From NCBI RefSeq assembly GCF_000373625.1, contig NZ_KB891993.1, positions 558,001 through 622,000 of the forward strand: a stretch of 64,000 nucleotides of DNA, in the 5' to 3' direction. The notes beneath the pieces were generated by a model. That model was given only the letters and a program-made list of their open reading frames with translations. It searched no databases and had not been told where the DNA came from. The translations under genes and the position numbers were made by a program. Below, in pieces: positions 45,835-55,917 of this stretch (its first letter is position 1; every line of letters starts with the position of its first letter). This DNA is from Streptomyces sp. LaPpAH-108. Its GTDB lineage: Bacteria; Actinomycetota; Actinomycetes; Streptomycetales; Streptomycetaceae.

Positions 45835-46643
45835 GGTCGCACACCGCCCCGGACGACCACGGACTCGCGGGCCGGATCGCTCTGGTGACAGGCGCCGGAC
45901 GCGGAATAGGCGAGGCGGTGGTGCGGGCGTTCGCCGAACGGGGCGTCCGTGTCATCGCCACCGACCTCGACGGCGACCAGGTCGGACAGGCGGCGAAGCT
46001 CACCGCCGGCCTCCCCGGCACGGTCCTCCCCCGGCGCCTGGACGTGACCGACGCGGCGGCCGTCGACGCGCTCGTCGGCGAGATCGAGGAGACCGAGGGC
46101 CCGCTCGACATCGCGGTCAACGTCGCCGGTGTGCTGTGGAGTTCACCGGTGGAGAGGCTCAGCGACGCGCAGTGGGCCGCCACGTTCGCGGTCAACACCA
46201 CCGGCGTCATGCATGTCTCGCGCGCCGTGACCCGCCGTATGACGGCCCGGGGCCGCGGCTCCCTCGTCACCGTCGCCTCCAACGCGGCCGGTATTCCCCG
46301 GTCCGGGCTGTCCGCCTACGCCGCCTCCAAGGCCGCCGCGGTCATGTTCACCAAGTGCCTCGGCCTGGAGGTGGCCGCGCGCGGGGTGCGGTGCAACACC
46401 GTCTCCCCCGGCTCGACCCTCACCGACATGCAGCGGGCCCTGTGGACCGAGGGCGAGGACGAGGCCGCCGCCCGCCGTGTCATCGAGGGCGACCTCGCGG
46501 CCCACCGCACCGGCATTCCGCTCGGCCGGATCGCCGACCCCGCCGACATCGCCGACGCCGTCGTCTTCCTCGCCTCCGACCGCGCCCGCCACATCACCAT
46601 GCACGACCTGTACGTGGACGGCGGCGCCACGCTCCGGGCATAA
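45831..46643 (+). CDS. dhbA: 2,3-dihydro-2,3-dihydroxybenzoate dehydrogenase
   Basis: From the GTG at 45831 the protein is 270 residues, a short-chain dehydrogenase: [16 protein letters not shown] (NAD site), [14 protein letters not shown], Ser-Tyr-Lys triad in VASNAAGI...SAYAASKAA, and the [12 protein letters not shown] stretch typical of EntA/DhbA. It oxidises 2,3-dihydro-2,3-dihydroxybenzoate to 2,3-dihydroxybenzoate. It is the first biosynthetic gene after the iron box. The upstream in-frame extension to 45717 lacks similarity. Confidence 0.95.
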   Translation: MRSHTAPDDHGLAGRIALVTGAGRGIGEAVVRAFAERGVRVIATDLDGDQVGQAAKLTAGLPGTVLPRRLDVTDAAAVDALVGEIEETEGPLDIAVNVAGVLWSSPVERLSDAQWAATFAVNTTGVMHVSRAVTRRMTARGRGSLVTVASNAAGIPRSGLSAYAASKAAAVMFTKCLGLEVAARGVRCNTVSPGSTLTDMQRALWTEGEDEAAARRVIEGDLAAHRTGIPLGRIADPADIADAVVFLASDRARHITMHDLYVDGGATLRA

Positions 46644-46673
46644 GACCGCCCCGCACCGCACCGGTCCCCCCTC

Positions 46674-46735
46674 ATCGACGGCCGACCCGCACCGGCCCCA
46701 CTCCACCATCGACGGCCGACCCGTGCCGGCCCCCC
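46674..46735. repeat. Two direct repeats (28 bp, period 34) between dhbA and dhbC
   Basis: The sequence atcgacggccgacccg, with further similarity through ccggcccc, occurs at 46674 and again at 46708. It lies in the 135-base dhbA-dhbC gap, the only sizeable gap within the biosynthetic operon. No role evident. Confidence 0.6.
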
Positions 46736-46778
46736 ACCGAGTGCCGCCGCGCGGCGGCCAGTTCCCACGGAGATCACC

Positions 46779-48011
46779 ATGTCCACCCCTGTACGCGCGT
46801 CCGGCGTCCCCACCCAGGACGGTTCCGACGCCCTGCACCGGCCGCTTCCCTCGCACCTCACTCCTGGTGCGGCCACCGCTCTCCTCGACGCCTACCGGCC
46901 CGGCGAGGACCGCTTCCTGGCCACCCCTCATCGCACCCTGCTCGGCCATGGCACCGCCACCGAACTCCCGTCCGGCGACGAGCCGGTGACCGTACGGGTC
47001 AAGGCCGTGCTCGACGCCCGCCGCCGGGCCGGTGACCGCGACCCGGTCGTCCTGGGCGCGCTCCCCTTCGACCCCTCGGCACCCGCCGCGCTCGCCGTGC
47101 CGCGAACGGTGCGGCGCGCCCAGGCGCTGCGCGAGGACCCGCTCATCGCCCTGCCCGCGACCGCCCCCGCGCCCGTCGACTGGCGCGTGCGGGAGGTGCC
47201 GTCGGCCGCGGAGTACGGCGAAGCGGTGGCCGCCGCCGTGGCACGGATGAAGGCCGGTGACTTCGCCAAGGTCGTTCTCGCCCGCACGCTGGAACTGACC
47301 AGCGACACCGAGCCGGACCTGTCGGCGATGCTGCGCCGCCTGGCCCGCCGCGACCCGTCCGGCTACACCTTCGCGGTGCCCAGCGGCCCGGGCCGCACCC
47401 TGGTCGGCGCCAGCCCCGAACTCCTGGTCTCCCGCACCGGCCGCCGTCTGACCGCCAATCCCCTGGCCGGGTCGGCGCCGCGCTCCACGGACCTCGCCGA
47501 GGACGTACGACGCGCGGCGGCGCTGCTGGAGTCGGAGAAGGATCTGCACGAGCACGCCGTCGTGGTGGACGCGGTCCGCGCGGCCCTCGCACCGTACTGC
47601 TCGCGCCTGAAGGTGCCCGAGCGGCCCACCCTGGTGCGCACGGCGGCGATGTGGCACCTGTCGACCACCGTCACCGGTGACATCACCGACCCCGCGACCA
47701 CCGCGCTGGATCTCGCCTGTGCGCTCCACCCCACCCCGGCGGTGTGCGGGACTCCGACCGGCCTCGCCCGCAAGGTGATCGCGGAGTCCGAGCCGTTCGA
47801 CCGCGGCGCCTACACGGGCATGGTCGGCTGGCAGGACGCCGACGGTGACGGCGAGTGGGTCGTGACGATCCGCTGTGCCGAGGCCGAGGGCCGCACCCTG
47901 CGCCTGTTCGCCGGGGCCGGGATCGTCGCCGGGTCCTCGCCGGAGGCCGAGACCGCTGAGACCGGTGCCAAGTTCGGCACGTTCCTGACCGCCGTGGGAG
48001 CCTCCCTGTGA
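46779..48011 (+). CDS. dhbC: Isochorismate synthase
   Basis: The 410-residue protein is a chorismate-utilising enzyme of EntC/DhbC type: [58 protein letters not shown] (in pieces), [34 protein letters not shown] and [12 protein letters not shown]. It converts chorismate to isochorismate with Mg2+, the first committed step to 2,3-dihydroxybenzoate. Its TGA overlaps the GTG start of dhbE by 4 bases. Confidence 0.95.
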   Translation: MSTPVRASGVPTQDGSDALHRPLPSHLTPGAATALLDAYRPGEDRFLATPHRTLLGHGTATELPSGDEPVTVRVKAVLDARRRAGDRDPVVLGALPFDPSAPAALAVPRTVRRAQALREDPLIALPATAPAPVDWRVREVPSAAEYGEAVAAAVARMKAGDFAKVVLARTLELTSDTEPDLSAMLRRLARRDPSGYTFAVPSGPGRTLVGASPELLVSRTGRRLTANPLAGSAPRSTDLAEDVRRAAALLESEKDLHEHAVVVDAVRAALAPYCSRLKVPERPTLVRTAAMWHLSTTVTGDITDPATTALDLACALHPTPAVCGTPTGLARKVIAESEPFDRGAYTGMVGWQDADGDGEWVVTIRCAEAEGRTLRLFAGAGIVAGSSPEAETAETGAKFGTFLTAVGASL

Positions 48012-49696
48012 CCGCGCCGGACACCGCGAGCACCGCCCTGGCGACCACGCCGGGACTCGACGCCCCCACCTGGCCCGCCGAGTTCGCCGCACGGTACCGG
48101 GCGGCCGGCTACTGGCGCGGGGAGACCTTCGGCGGGGTGCTCCGCGACCGCGCCGCCGCCCACCCCGACCGGATCGCGCTGGTCGACCCCGCCCCGGAGC
48201 GCCGTACCTGGACCTATCGGGAGCTGGACGAACGGGCCGACCGCCTCGCCGCCGGGTTCGCCGCGCGGGGCATCGGCAAGGGCGACCGCGTCGTCCTCCA
48301 GCTGCCCAACATCGGGGAGTTCGTCGAGGTCGTCTTCGCCCTCTTCCGCCTCGGCGCGCTGCCGGTGTACGCGCTTCCGGCGCACCGGGAGACGGAGATC
48401 GCCTACTTCTGCTCCTTCACCGAGGCCGTCGCGTACGTGGTCCCCGACCGGCACGCCGGTTTCGACCACCGCGAGCTGGCGTCGAAGGTGAAGGCGAACA
48501 CGCCCAGCCTGCGGGAGGTGTTCGTCGTCGGCGACCCCGGTGAGCACACCGCCCTCGCCGACGTGCCCGCCGACCCCGTGGACCTCCCCGCCGGTCCGCA
48601 GCCGCACGAGGTGGCCTTCCTCCAGCTCTCCGGCGGCACCACCGGACGGTCCAAGCTGATCCCGCGCACCCACGACGACTACCTGTACTCGCTGTGGGGC
48701 TCCAATGAGATCTGCGGTGTCGACGCGGGCACCCGCTTCCTGGTCGTGCTCCCTGCGGCGCACAACTTCCCGATGAGTTCGCCCGGTTGGCTCGGCGTGC
48801 TGTACGCGGGTGGCACCAGCGTGCTGTGCCCGGCGCCCGACCCGGCGACCGCGTTCCCCCTCGTCGAGGCCGAACGGATCACCATGACGGGCATGGTGCC
48901 CCCGCTCGCCCTGGTGTGGACCGACGCCGCCCCGGACAGCGCGTGGGACCTGTCGAGCCTGGAACTGGTGCTGGTGGGCGGCGCCAAGTACAGCGAGGCC
49001 GCGGCCCGTCGTCTGGAACCGGCACTGGGATGCCGTCTGATGCAGGTCTTCGGCATGGCCGAGGGACTGGTCAACTACACGCGCCTGGACGACGATCCGG
49101 AGACGGTCGTCACCACCCAGGGTCGCCCGATCTCCCCGGACGACGAGATCCGCGTCGTCGACGACGAGGACCGCGACGTCCCCGACGGCGGCTTCGGCCA
49201 TCTGCTGACCCGTGGCCCGTACACCATCCGCGGCTACTGGCGGGCCCCCGAGCACGACGCGCGCTCCTTCACCCCGGACGGCTTCTACCGCACCGGCGAC
49301 ATCGTCCGACGCACCCCCACCGGCCATCTGGTGGTCGAGGGCCGGGCGAAGGACCAGATCAACCGGGGCGGGGAGAAGGTGGCGCCGGAGGAGGTCGAGA
49401 ACATCATCCTCACCCACCCGGCCGTCCACGACGTCTCGGTGGTGGGCGTGGCCGACGACTACCTGGGGGAACGGACCCTCGCCTACGTCGTCCTGCGCAA
49501 GGACGCCGAACCGCTGAAGCCCGTGCACGTCAAGAAGTTCGTGCGCGAGCGCGGCATCGCCGCCTACAAGGTGCCCGACCTGGTGGAGTTCGTCGACGCC
49601 TTCCCGCAGACCGGCATCGGCAAGGTCAGCAAGAAGGGACTGCGCTCCACCGCGAGCGCCGCCGAGCAGCAGCCGTCGCCGCCCCCACAGCACTGA
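48008..49696 (+). CDS. dhbE: 2,3-dihydroxybenzoate-AMP ligase
   Basis: The 562-residue stand-alone adenylation enzyme shows [21 protein letters not shown] (A3), [14 protein letters not shown], where the Asn is the usual marker for 2,3-dihydroxybenzoate rather than salicylate, [22 protein letters not shown] and [20 protein letters not shown]. It activates 2,3-dihydroxybenzoate as the AMP ester and loads it on the aryl carrier protein at 50349. It starts inside the dhbC stop (GTGA). Confidence 0.95.
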   Translation: MTAPDTASTALATTPGLDAPTWPAEFAARYRAAGYWRGETFGGVLRDRAAAHPDRIALVDPAPERRTWTYRELDERADRLAAGFAARGIGKGDRVVLQLPNIGEFVEVVFALFRLGALPVYALPAHRETEIAYFCSFTEAVAYVVPDRHAGFDHRELASKVKANTPSLREVFVVGDPGEHTALADVPADPVDLPAGPQPHEVAFLQLSGGTTGRSKLIPRTHDDYLYSLWGSNEICGVDAGTRFLVVLPAAHNFPMSSPGWLGVLYAGGTSVLCPAPDPATAFPLVEAERITMTGMVPPLALVWTDAAPDSAWDLSSLELVLVGGAKYSEAAARRLEPALGCRLMQVFGMAEGLVNYTRLDDDPETVVTTQGRPISPDDEIRVVDDEDRDVPDGGFGHLLTRGPYTIRGYWRAPEHDARSFTPDGFYRTGDIVRRTPTGHLVVEGRAKDQINRGGEKVAPEEVENIILTHPAVHDVSVVGVADDYLGERTLAYVVLRKDAEPLKPVHVKKFVRERGIAAYKVPDLVEFVDAFPQTGIGKVSKKGLRSTASAAEQQPSPPPQH

Positions 49697-49710
49697 AAGG
49701 CCCCCACCCC

Positions 49711-50343
49711 ATGGCGCTTCCCGCCATCTCCCCCTATCCCCTGCCGACGGCGGACCAGCTCCCGGCGAACCGCGTCGAGTGGGACATGGACCCCGCCCGC
49801 GCCGTACTCCTCGTCCACGACCTGCAGAACCACTTCCTGCGCGCCTATCCGGCCGGTCGGCAGCCGCTGACGGGCATGCTGGACAACGTCGCCCGTCTCG
49901 TCGAGGCGTGCCGTCGCGCCGGTGTGCCGGTGGTGCACTCGGCGCAGCGCGGCGGCCAGACCCCCGAGGAACGGGGTCTCCAGCTCGACTTCTGGGGTCC
50001 TGGCGTCGCCGACGACCCGGGTGCCCTGGCCGCGCCGGAGCAAGTCGCCCCGGCGGAGGGCGATCTGACCGTCACCAAGTGGAAGTACAGCGCGTTCGTC
50101 CGCACCGAGCTGGAGCGGCTGATGCGCGAGCGCGGACGCGACCAGCTCGTCGTCGTGGGTGTCTACGCGCACATCGGCGTCATGATGAGCGCCGCCGATG
50201 CCTGGCAGCGCGACATCAGGACGTGGGTCGTCGCCGACGCCGTCGCCGACTTCTCCCGCGAGGAGCACGACATGGCCCTGCGCTGGGCCGCCGGCCGCTG
50301 CGCGGTCGTCACCACCACCGACGCGCTGCTCAAGGAGATCTGA
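49711..50343 (+). CDS. dhbB: Isochorismatase
   Basis: The 210-residue protein matches the isochorismatase domain of EntB/DhbB: WDMDPARAVLLVHDLQNHFLRAY (catalytic Asp), VTKWKYSAFVRTEL (catalytic Lys), VVGVYAHIGVMMSAADAWQRDI, VADAVADFSREEHDMAL. It hydrolyses isochorismate to 2,3-dihydro-2,3-dihydroxybenzoate and pyruvate. In EntB the motif is HIGC; here the Cys position is Val, as I recall for PhzD, where Cys is not needed. Unlike EntB it lacks a fused carrier domain; that is the next gene. Confidence 0.94.
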   Translation: MALPAISPYPLPTADQLPANRVEWDMDPARAVLLVHDLQNHFLRAYPAGRQPLTGMLDNVARLVEACRRAGVPVVHSAQRGGQTPEERGLQLDFWGPGVADDPGALAAPEQVAPAEGDLTVTKWKYSAFVRTELERLMRERGRDQLVVVGVYAHIGVMMSAADAWQRDIRTWVVADAVADFSREEHDMALRWAAGRCAVVTTTDALLKEI

Positions 50344-50348
50344 ACCCC

Positions 50349-50579
50349 ATGGCACTCACCCTGGACCAGATGCGGCACGACGTCGCCGACACCCTCGGCG
50401 AGGACCCGCAGGACATACCTCTCGACGAGAACCTGATCGACTACGGGCTGGACTCCGTGCGCATCATGGCGCTCCTTGAGCGCTGGCGTCGTGTCCACGG
50501 CGTACAGACGGACTTCGTCGCCCTCGCCGAGCGGCCCGCGCTGGAGGCGTGGGCCCCGCTGCTGGGGGTCGCCTCATGA
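50349..50579 (+). CDS. Aryl carrier protein
   Basis: A 76-residue stand-alone carrier protein. The phosphopantetheine Ser lies in [18 protein letters not shown] (about residue 37), the wording of aryl carrier domains of EntB/DhbB. It carries 2,3-dihydroxybenzoate from DhbE to the condensation domain of the NRPS. It starts 5 bases after the dhbB stop, and its TGA overlaps the NRPS ATG, keeping the stoichiometry tight. Confidence 0.94.
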   Translation: MALTLDQMRHDVADTLGEDPQDIPLDENLIDYGLDSVRIMALLERWRRVHGVQTDFVALAERPALEAWAPLLGVAS

Positions 50580-53500
50580 CCGCGCGGTTCACCGAGGTCT
50601 CTCCGCCCGCGGCCACGGCTTCGGGCGGCCCGCTGCCGCTGACCGCCGCCCAGTCCGGCATGTGGTATGCCCAGGCTCTCGACCCCCTCAGTCCGGCGCA
50701 GAACACCGCCGAGGTGCTGGAGATCGACGGGCCGCTCGACCAGGAACTGTTCGATGCCGCGCTGCGGCGGGTGGCCGACGAGGCCGAGACGCTGCGGGTC
50801 CGTTTCGAGGACACCCCGGACGGCCCCCGTCAGTACGTCGTGCCCGGGGCGGCGGCGCAGCTCACCGTCGTCGACCTGCGCGGCGCCGGCGACCCGGACG
50901 GCGAGGCCGAGGCGTGGATGCGGGCCGACCTCGCCCGCCCCTGTGACCTGGCCGCCGGGCCGCTGGTCCGGCAGGCGCTCTTCCGCGCCGCCGACCAGCG
51001 GTGGCTGTGGTACCAGCGCGTCCACCACCTGGTCATCGACGGCTTCGGCCACTCCCTCCTGGTCCGCCGCACCGCGGAGGTCTACTCGGCCCTGGTACGC
51101 GGGGATGAGCCCCCGGCGCGTACCTTCGGCACCCTCGCCGACCTGGTGGCGCAGGACGCCGGGTACCGCTCTTCCGACGCGTTCGAGGCCGACCGTCGCC
51201 ACTGGTCCACGGCGTTCTCCGATCGTCCGGAGGCACCGCACCTGGCGGGTCGCGGCGCGCTGCCCGCGCGTACGTTCCTGCGCCGCACCGCGCAGCTGAC
51301 GCCGGACACCACGGAGGCGCTGCGTGAGCTGGGCGGTCGTCTCCGCGCCACCTGGCCGGACGTGATCATCGCCGCGCAGGCCCTGTACACCTCGCGCGCC
51401 ACCGGCCGCCGCGACGTGGTGCTGGGGCTGCCGATGATGGGCCGCATGGGGTCGGTGGCGCTGCGGGTGCCGGGCATGGTGATGAACGTGCTGCCGCTGC
51501 GGCTCACCGTCACCCCCGAGGCGACCTTCGCCGAGCTGGTGCGCCAGGTGGTGCTCGCCGTCCGCGAGGTACGCCGCCACCAGCGCTACCGCTACGAGGA
51601 CATCCGCCGCGACCTCGGCCTGCTGGGCGAGAACCGGTCGCTGGTGGGCCCGCTGGTCAACGTCATGCCCTTCGACTACGGCGTGGACTTCGCGGGCGTC
51701 CCCGCCCGGGCCCGCAATCTGTCCGCCGGGCCGGTGGAGGACCTGACGGTCAACGTCTACGACCGCGCGGACGGGCGGGGTCTGCGCATCGACCACGACG
51801 GCAACCCCGCGCTCTACGACGCGGACGGCCTCGCCGATCACCAGACCCGCTTCCTGCATCTGCTGGAACGCCTCGCCGCCACCGATCCGCAGGCCCCCCT
51901 GGCGGGCCTCGGTATCGCCACTGCGGCCGAACACGCCCTGGTGATCGATGAGTTCAACCAGACCGACCGCGACCTGCCGCCCACCACGCTGGTCGGCCCC
52001 ATCGAGGCACAGGCCGACCGCACCCCGAACGCGACGGCCCTGGTGTACGGCGGCACCACTCTGACCTACCGTGAGCTGAGCACCCGGGCCAACCGCCTCG
52101 CCCGGCACCTGCAGTCGCTCGGCGCCGGTCCCGGCACGGTGGTGGCGGTGTCGGTGCCCCGCTCTGCGGAGCTGGTCGTCGCCCTCCTCGCGACGGTGAA
52201 GTCCGGCGCCGCCTATCTGCCGCTGGACCCGGACTACCCCGCCGAGCGGCTGGCGTTCATGCTCCAGGACGCCGCGCCCGTCTGTGCCGTCACCGACCGC
52301 GCGGACCGGCTCCCCGAGACGGCAGGCACCCCGCTGGTCGTGCTGGACGGGCTCGACCTCAGCGGCTGTCTGACGATCAACCCGTCGCGCCCGCTGACGC
52401 CGCACCATCCGGCGTACGTCATCTACACCTCGGGTTCCACGGGCCGCCCCAAGGGCGTCGTCGTCCCCCACAAGGCGATCGACAACCGGCTGCGGTGGAT
52501 GCAGGCCGCGTACGAACTGGCGCCCGGAGACCGGGTGCTGCAGAAGACGCCGTCGTCGTTCGACGTCTCGGTGTGGGAGTTCTTCTGGCCGCTGCGCGTG
52601 GGTGCCACCCTCGTGGTGGCCGAGCCGGGCGGCCACAAGGACCCGGACTACCTGGCCCGTGTCATCCATGAACAGGCCATCACCGTCTGCCACTTCGTCC
52701 CGTCCATGCTCCAGGTCTTCCTCTCCGCCGAGGGTGCCGCCGCCTGCGGTGGTCTGCGCAGGGTGTTCTGCAGCGGGGAGGCACTGCCACGGGACACCGC
52801 GGTCGCGTTCGCCCGGGCGCTGCCCGAGGTCGCACTGCACAACCTGTACGGGCCGACCGAGGCCGCCGTCGACGTCTCGTACCACGCCTGCGAGGCCGAC
52901 GGCTCGGGTCCGGTGCCCATCGGCCGCCCGGTCTGGAACACCCGCCTGTACGTCCTGGACGCGGCGCTCCGGCCCTGCCCGCCCGGCGTCCCCGGTGAGC
53001 TGTACCTCGCGGGGCGCCAGCTCGCCGACGGGTATCTGAACCGGCCCGAGCTGACCGCCGCCCGTTTCGTCGCCGATCCCTTCGGCGCGGCAGGCTCCCG
53101 GATGTACCGGACCGGCGATCTGGCCCGGTGGACGGCCGAGGGCGAGGTGGAGTACCTGGGCCGTACCGACTTCCAGGTCAAGCTGCGCGGCCAGCGCATC
53201 GAACTCGGCGAGATCGAGGCCGCGCTCGCGGCCCAGGACGACGTCGACGGGGCCTGCGCGGTGGTCCGGGAGGACGGCTCCGAGCAGCGTCTGGTGGGGT
53301 ACGTGACCGGTGGCGCCGACCCCGTGGCGGTGCGCGCCGGGGTGGCGAGGGACCTGCCCGAGCACATGGTGCCGGTGGCCGTGGTGGCTCTGGACGCGTT
53401 CCCCCTCAGCCCCAACGGCAAGCTGGACCGGCGCGCGCTGCCCGCACCGGTGTTCACCGGCTCCGCCGCACGACGCCCGTCGGGTCGGCGCGAGGCGACG

Positions 53501-54496
53501 CTCACCCGCCTCTTCGGCGAGGTGCTGGAGGTCGCGAAGACCGGTCCCGACGATTCGTTCTTCGACCTCGGTGGCACCTCCCTGCTGGCGGTGCGGCTGG
53601 TGGGACGCATCCGCGAGGAGCTGGGCGCGGAACTCACCATCGGGTCGCTCTTCGAGTCGCCCACCCCGGCGGCCCTCGCCGCCCGGCTGGAGAGGTCCGG
53701 CCCCGCCTCGGCGGACGCCCTCGACGTCCTGCTGCCGTTGCGGGGCGCAGGGGAGGCGACCCCGTTGTTCGTCTTCCATCCGGCCGGTGGCATCGCCTGG
53801 TGCTACGCGGGGCTCGCCGCCCGTCTCGGTCCCGGGCAGCCGGTGTACGGCCTCCAGTCACGCGGCCTGGTCCGGGACGAGCCGCTGCCGGTGACGCTGG
53901 AGGAGGAGGCCGCCGACTACGTGGAGCGCATCCGTGAGGTCCGACCGCACGGTCCGTACCGGCTCGCGGGCTGGTCGGTCGGTGGTGTCCTCGCCCACCA
54001 CGCCGCCGTCCTGCTCCAGGAGGCCGGCGAGGAGGTCGAACTGCTCGCGCTGCTCGACGCCTTCCCCTCCGAGCAGTGGCGGGAGCGGCCCGCCCCCGAG
54101 GAAGGGGACGCCCTCACCGCGGTGCTGCGCATGGCCGGTCTCGAGCGCACCACGGAGCGCGACCGGGACGATGTGCTGGCGACCCTGAACGCGGGCGGCA
54201 GCCCGCTGGCCGGACTGCCGGACCACACGCTGAACAGCATCGTCGACATCGTCCCCAACCACGCCCGCATGATGCGCGAGCACACCCACCGGCCCTACGA
54301 CGGCGACGTGCTGTTCTTCACCGCGGCGGCCCCGCGCGCGGAGGACTGGCTGACCTGTGCCGCCTGGCGCCCGCACGTGCGGGGCGAGGTCGTCGGCCAC
54401 GACCTCGCCTGCACGCATCCGGCGATGATGCGCGACGCCCAGCTCGACGAGATCGCCGCCGTCCTGGCGGCCCGGCTGAAGGAGCTCGACGGATGA
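50576..54496 (+). CDS. entF: EntF-type nonribosomal peptide synthetase (C-A-T-TE, serine)
   Basis: The 1306-residue protein has one module plus thioesterase. Condensation: HHLVIDG at about 150-156. Adenylation: [40 protein letters not shown]. Carrier: [14 protein letters not shown] (about 1005). Thioesterase: [13 protein letters not shown] (about 1140). The pocket residues read D-V-W (FDVSVW), H (CHFVPSML), F-S (VFCSGE), L (NLYGPTE), V-D (AAVDVS), the serine code of EntF. Size and order match EntF, so three dihydroxybenzoyl-serine units cyclised by the thioesterase is the expected product. No MbtH-like gene lies nearby. Confidence 0.95.
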   Translation: MTARFTEVSPPAATASGGPLPLTAAQSGMWYAQALDPLSPAQNTAEVLEIDGPLDQELFDAALRRVADEAETLRVRFEDTPDGPRQYVVPGAAAQLTVVDLRGAGDPDGEAEAWMRADLARPCDLAAGPLVRQALFRAADQRWLWYQRVHHLVIDGFGHSLLVRRTAEVYSALVRGDEPPARTFGTLADLVAQDAGYRSSDAFEADRRHWSTAFSDRPEAPHLAGRGALPARTFLRRTAQLTPDTTEALRELGGRLRATWPDVIIAAQALYTSRATGRRDVVLGLPMMGRMGSVALRVPGMVMNVLPLRLTVTPEATFAELVRQVVLAVREVRRHQRYRYEDIRRDLGLLGENRSLVGPLVNVMPFDYGVDFAGVPARARNLSAGPVEDLTVNVYDRADGRGLRIDHDGNPALYDADGLADHQTRFLHLLERLAATDPQAPLAGLGIATAAEHALVIDEFNQTDRDLPPTTLVGPIEAQADRTPNATALVYGGTTLTYRELSTRANRLARHLQSLGAGPGTVVAVSVPRSAELVVALLATVKSGAAYLPLDPDYPAERLAFMLQDAAPVCAVTDRADRLPETAGTPLVVLDGLDLSGCLTINPSRPLTPHHPAYVIYTSGSTGRPKGVVVPHKAIDNRLRWMQAAYELAPGDRVLQKTPSSFDVSVWEFFWPLRVGATLVVAEPGGHKDPDYLARVIHEQAITVCHFVPSMLQVFLSAEGAAACGGLRRVFCSGEALPRDTAVAFARALPEVALHNLYGPTEAAVDVSYHACEADGSGPVPIGRPVWNTRLYVLDAALRPCPPGVPGELYLAGRQLADGYLNRPELTAARFVADPFGAAGSRMYRTGDLARWTAEGEVEYLGRTDFQVKLRGQRIELGEIEAALAAQDDVDGACAVVREDGSEQRLVGYVTGGADPVAVRAGVARDLPEHMVPVAVVALDAFPLSPNGKLDRRALPAPVFTGSAARRPSGRREATLTRLFGEVLEVAKTGPDDSFFDLGGTSLLAVRLVGRIREELGAELTIGSLFESPTPAALAARLERSGPASADALDVLLPLRGAGEATPLFVFHPAGGIAWCYAGLAARLGPGQPVYGLQSRGLVRDEPLPVTLEEEAADYVERIREVRPHGPYRLAGWSVGGVLAHHAAVLLQEAGEEVELLALLDAFPSEQWRERPAPEEGDALTAVLRMAGLERTTERDRDDVLATLNAGGSPLAGLPDHTLNSIVDIVPNHARMMREHTHRPYDGDVLFFTAAAPRAEDWLTCAAWRPHVRGEVVGHDLACTHPAMMRDAQLDEIAAVLAARLKELDG

Positions 54497-54503
54497 CGCC
54501 GGT

Positions 54504-55775
54504 TCAGGCCACGCCGAGCAGTTCGACCAGTCCGTCGGCGAGTTCGGTACGCCAGCACAGGTAGTCGTGGCCGCCGTTGAACTCCCGGTGGACCGCGTCG
54601 TCGTACCCGGCCCGCGCCAGGACGTCGCGCAGCCGCCGGGCGGCGGGCAGGACCACCCACTCCTGTTCTCCGAAGGAGAGCCGGAAGCGCACCGGCAACC
54701 GCGGTGCGGCGGCCAGTTGCCCGGTCAGCCACTCCGCCTCCGTGGCGTCCTCGGCGTTCGGCCACCAGAACGACCCGGACTGTGCCAGGACGTTGCCGAA
54801 CCGCCACGGAGCCCGGTAGGCGGCGTACGCGGCGGTGAGGCCGCCGAGGCTCTGCCCGGCGACGACCGTCCGCGCGGGGTCGGAGGTGAGCGGCAGCCGT
54901 GCGGCGGCCCAGGGCAGCAGTTCCTCGGTGAGGAAGTCGGCGTACGCGGGGCGGCAGCTGAGTTCGTCCCAGCGGGTGGCGGGGTCCACCGAATCGGGCA
55001 GGAGGGCGGCGACCGGCGGGATGCGGCCGTCGGCGATCAGGTTGTCCAGCATCCGGGCCACCCCCAGCTCCTCCTGCCAGTGCTCGCCGTCGAGCAGGAC
55101 GAGGACCGGCAGGTCCCCGGCATGCCCGGACGGCACCGGCGGTTCGTAGAGCCAGACCCTGCGGTGGCCCCCCAGGTGCGCGCTGGGCACCTGGGGGGCG
55201 CGAACGGTGCCGCGTGCCACCCCGGGCCGTTCCTCCCAGCCGAACGCCACGGGGGCTCCGGGAAGTTCGGCGTACGGGACCGGGTCGCCACCCCAGCGCC
55301 GGGGTGTGGTGCGGGAGTTGAAAGGGTCGGGGCGGCGCCGGGTGCGCAGCCACTGCCAGTACTCGGGTGTGCCGTGCTCCGGACCGCCGCCCTCGTCGAC
55401 GAAGAGGTCGTAGGTGCCGCGCCAGTCGCGGCGCAGGCGTGCCGTCCAGTGCCAGACGTCCGTGCCGGGCACGTGCTCCATGAGGTTGTCGTGGGGCGCG
55501 CGCGGGTCGCCGATCTTGTTGGGCATGACCTGGACCGCCCGGGTCGCCGCGGTACCGCGCCAGAGCCAGGTGACGGCCATGTGGTCGTCGTCGTCCAGCG
55601 GGTCCGGGCCGGTCAGGGGGGTGCCCTCGCGCCGTACCGCCGCCCAGAACGCCTCGCATCCGTCGGGCGCCGGGAGCCGGCGGCACGATGCCGTCAGCCG
55701 GGGCGTCGGGGTGGGCCGCTCCAGACGGGGCGGACGGCGTGGGGTGTCCCGGGGCGGCACGGCGGCGACGGTCAT
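54504..55775 (-). CDS. fes: Second enterochelin esterase, Fes type
   Basis: From the ATG at 55775 the protein has 423 residues (21 more from 55838). An N-terminal enterochelin-esterase domain (MAVTWLWRGTAATRAVQVMPNKIGD ... DVWHWTARLRRDWRGTYDLF) precedes a hydrolase domain with VLVLLDGEHWQEELGVARMLDNLI, nucleophile VAGQSLGGLTAAYAAY and NGGHDYLCWR. It converges on the NRPS, 7 bases apart, and faces an iron box at 55842. Two Fes proteins in one locus recall Fes/IroD pairs that handle native and glucosylated enterobactin, though this is inference. Confidence 0.92.
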   Translation of the reverse strand: MTVAAVPPRDTPRRPPRLERPTPTPRLTASCRRLPAPDGCEAFWAAVRREGTPLTGPDPLDDDDHMAVTWLWRGTAATRAVQVMPNKIGDPRAPHDNLMEHVPGTDVWHWTARLRRDWRGTYDLFVDEGGGPEHGTPEYWQWLRTRRRPDPFNSRTTPRRWGGDPVPYAELPGAPVAFGWEERPGVARGTVRAPQVPSAHLGGHRRVWLYEPPVPSGHAGDLPVLVLLDGEHWQEELGVARMLDNLIADGRIPPVAALLPDSVDPATRWDELSCRPAYADFLTEELLPWAAARLPLTSDPARTVVAGQSLGGLTAAYAAYRAPWRFGNVLAQSGSFWWPNAEDATEAEWLTGQLAAAPRLPVRFRLSFGEQEWVVLPAARRLRDVLARAGYDDAVHREFNGGHDYLCWRTELADGLVELLGVA

Positions 55776-55841
55776 ACGGCGGTTCTCTCTCCTCGTACCG
55801 GTTCGTGTTGTGCCCAGCACCACACGAGAGTCGGTCACAAC

Positions 55842-55860
55842 TTAGGCAAGGCTAAGCTAA
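55842..55860. promoter_or_regulatory. Iron box (DmdR-type), second esterase / YncE-like gene
   Basis: ttaggcaaggctaagctaa is a 19-bp iron-box-like palindrome with two to three departures from consensus. It lies between the divergent esterase (start 55775) and the YncE-like gene (start 55918). Confidence 0.8.
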
Positions 55861-55917
55861 GTTGGACCCGGAAGCGCCTCCTTCAGAGGCGCCTGGTGTC
55901 AAGGAGATGCACGCAGC

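Noticed and set aside
50441..53779. A 1112-codon ORF antisense to the NRPS
   Set aside because: Pure shadow of the synthetase; no motif or coding character of its own.
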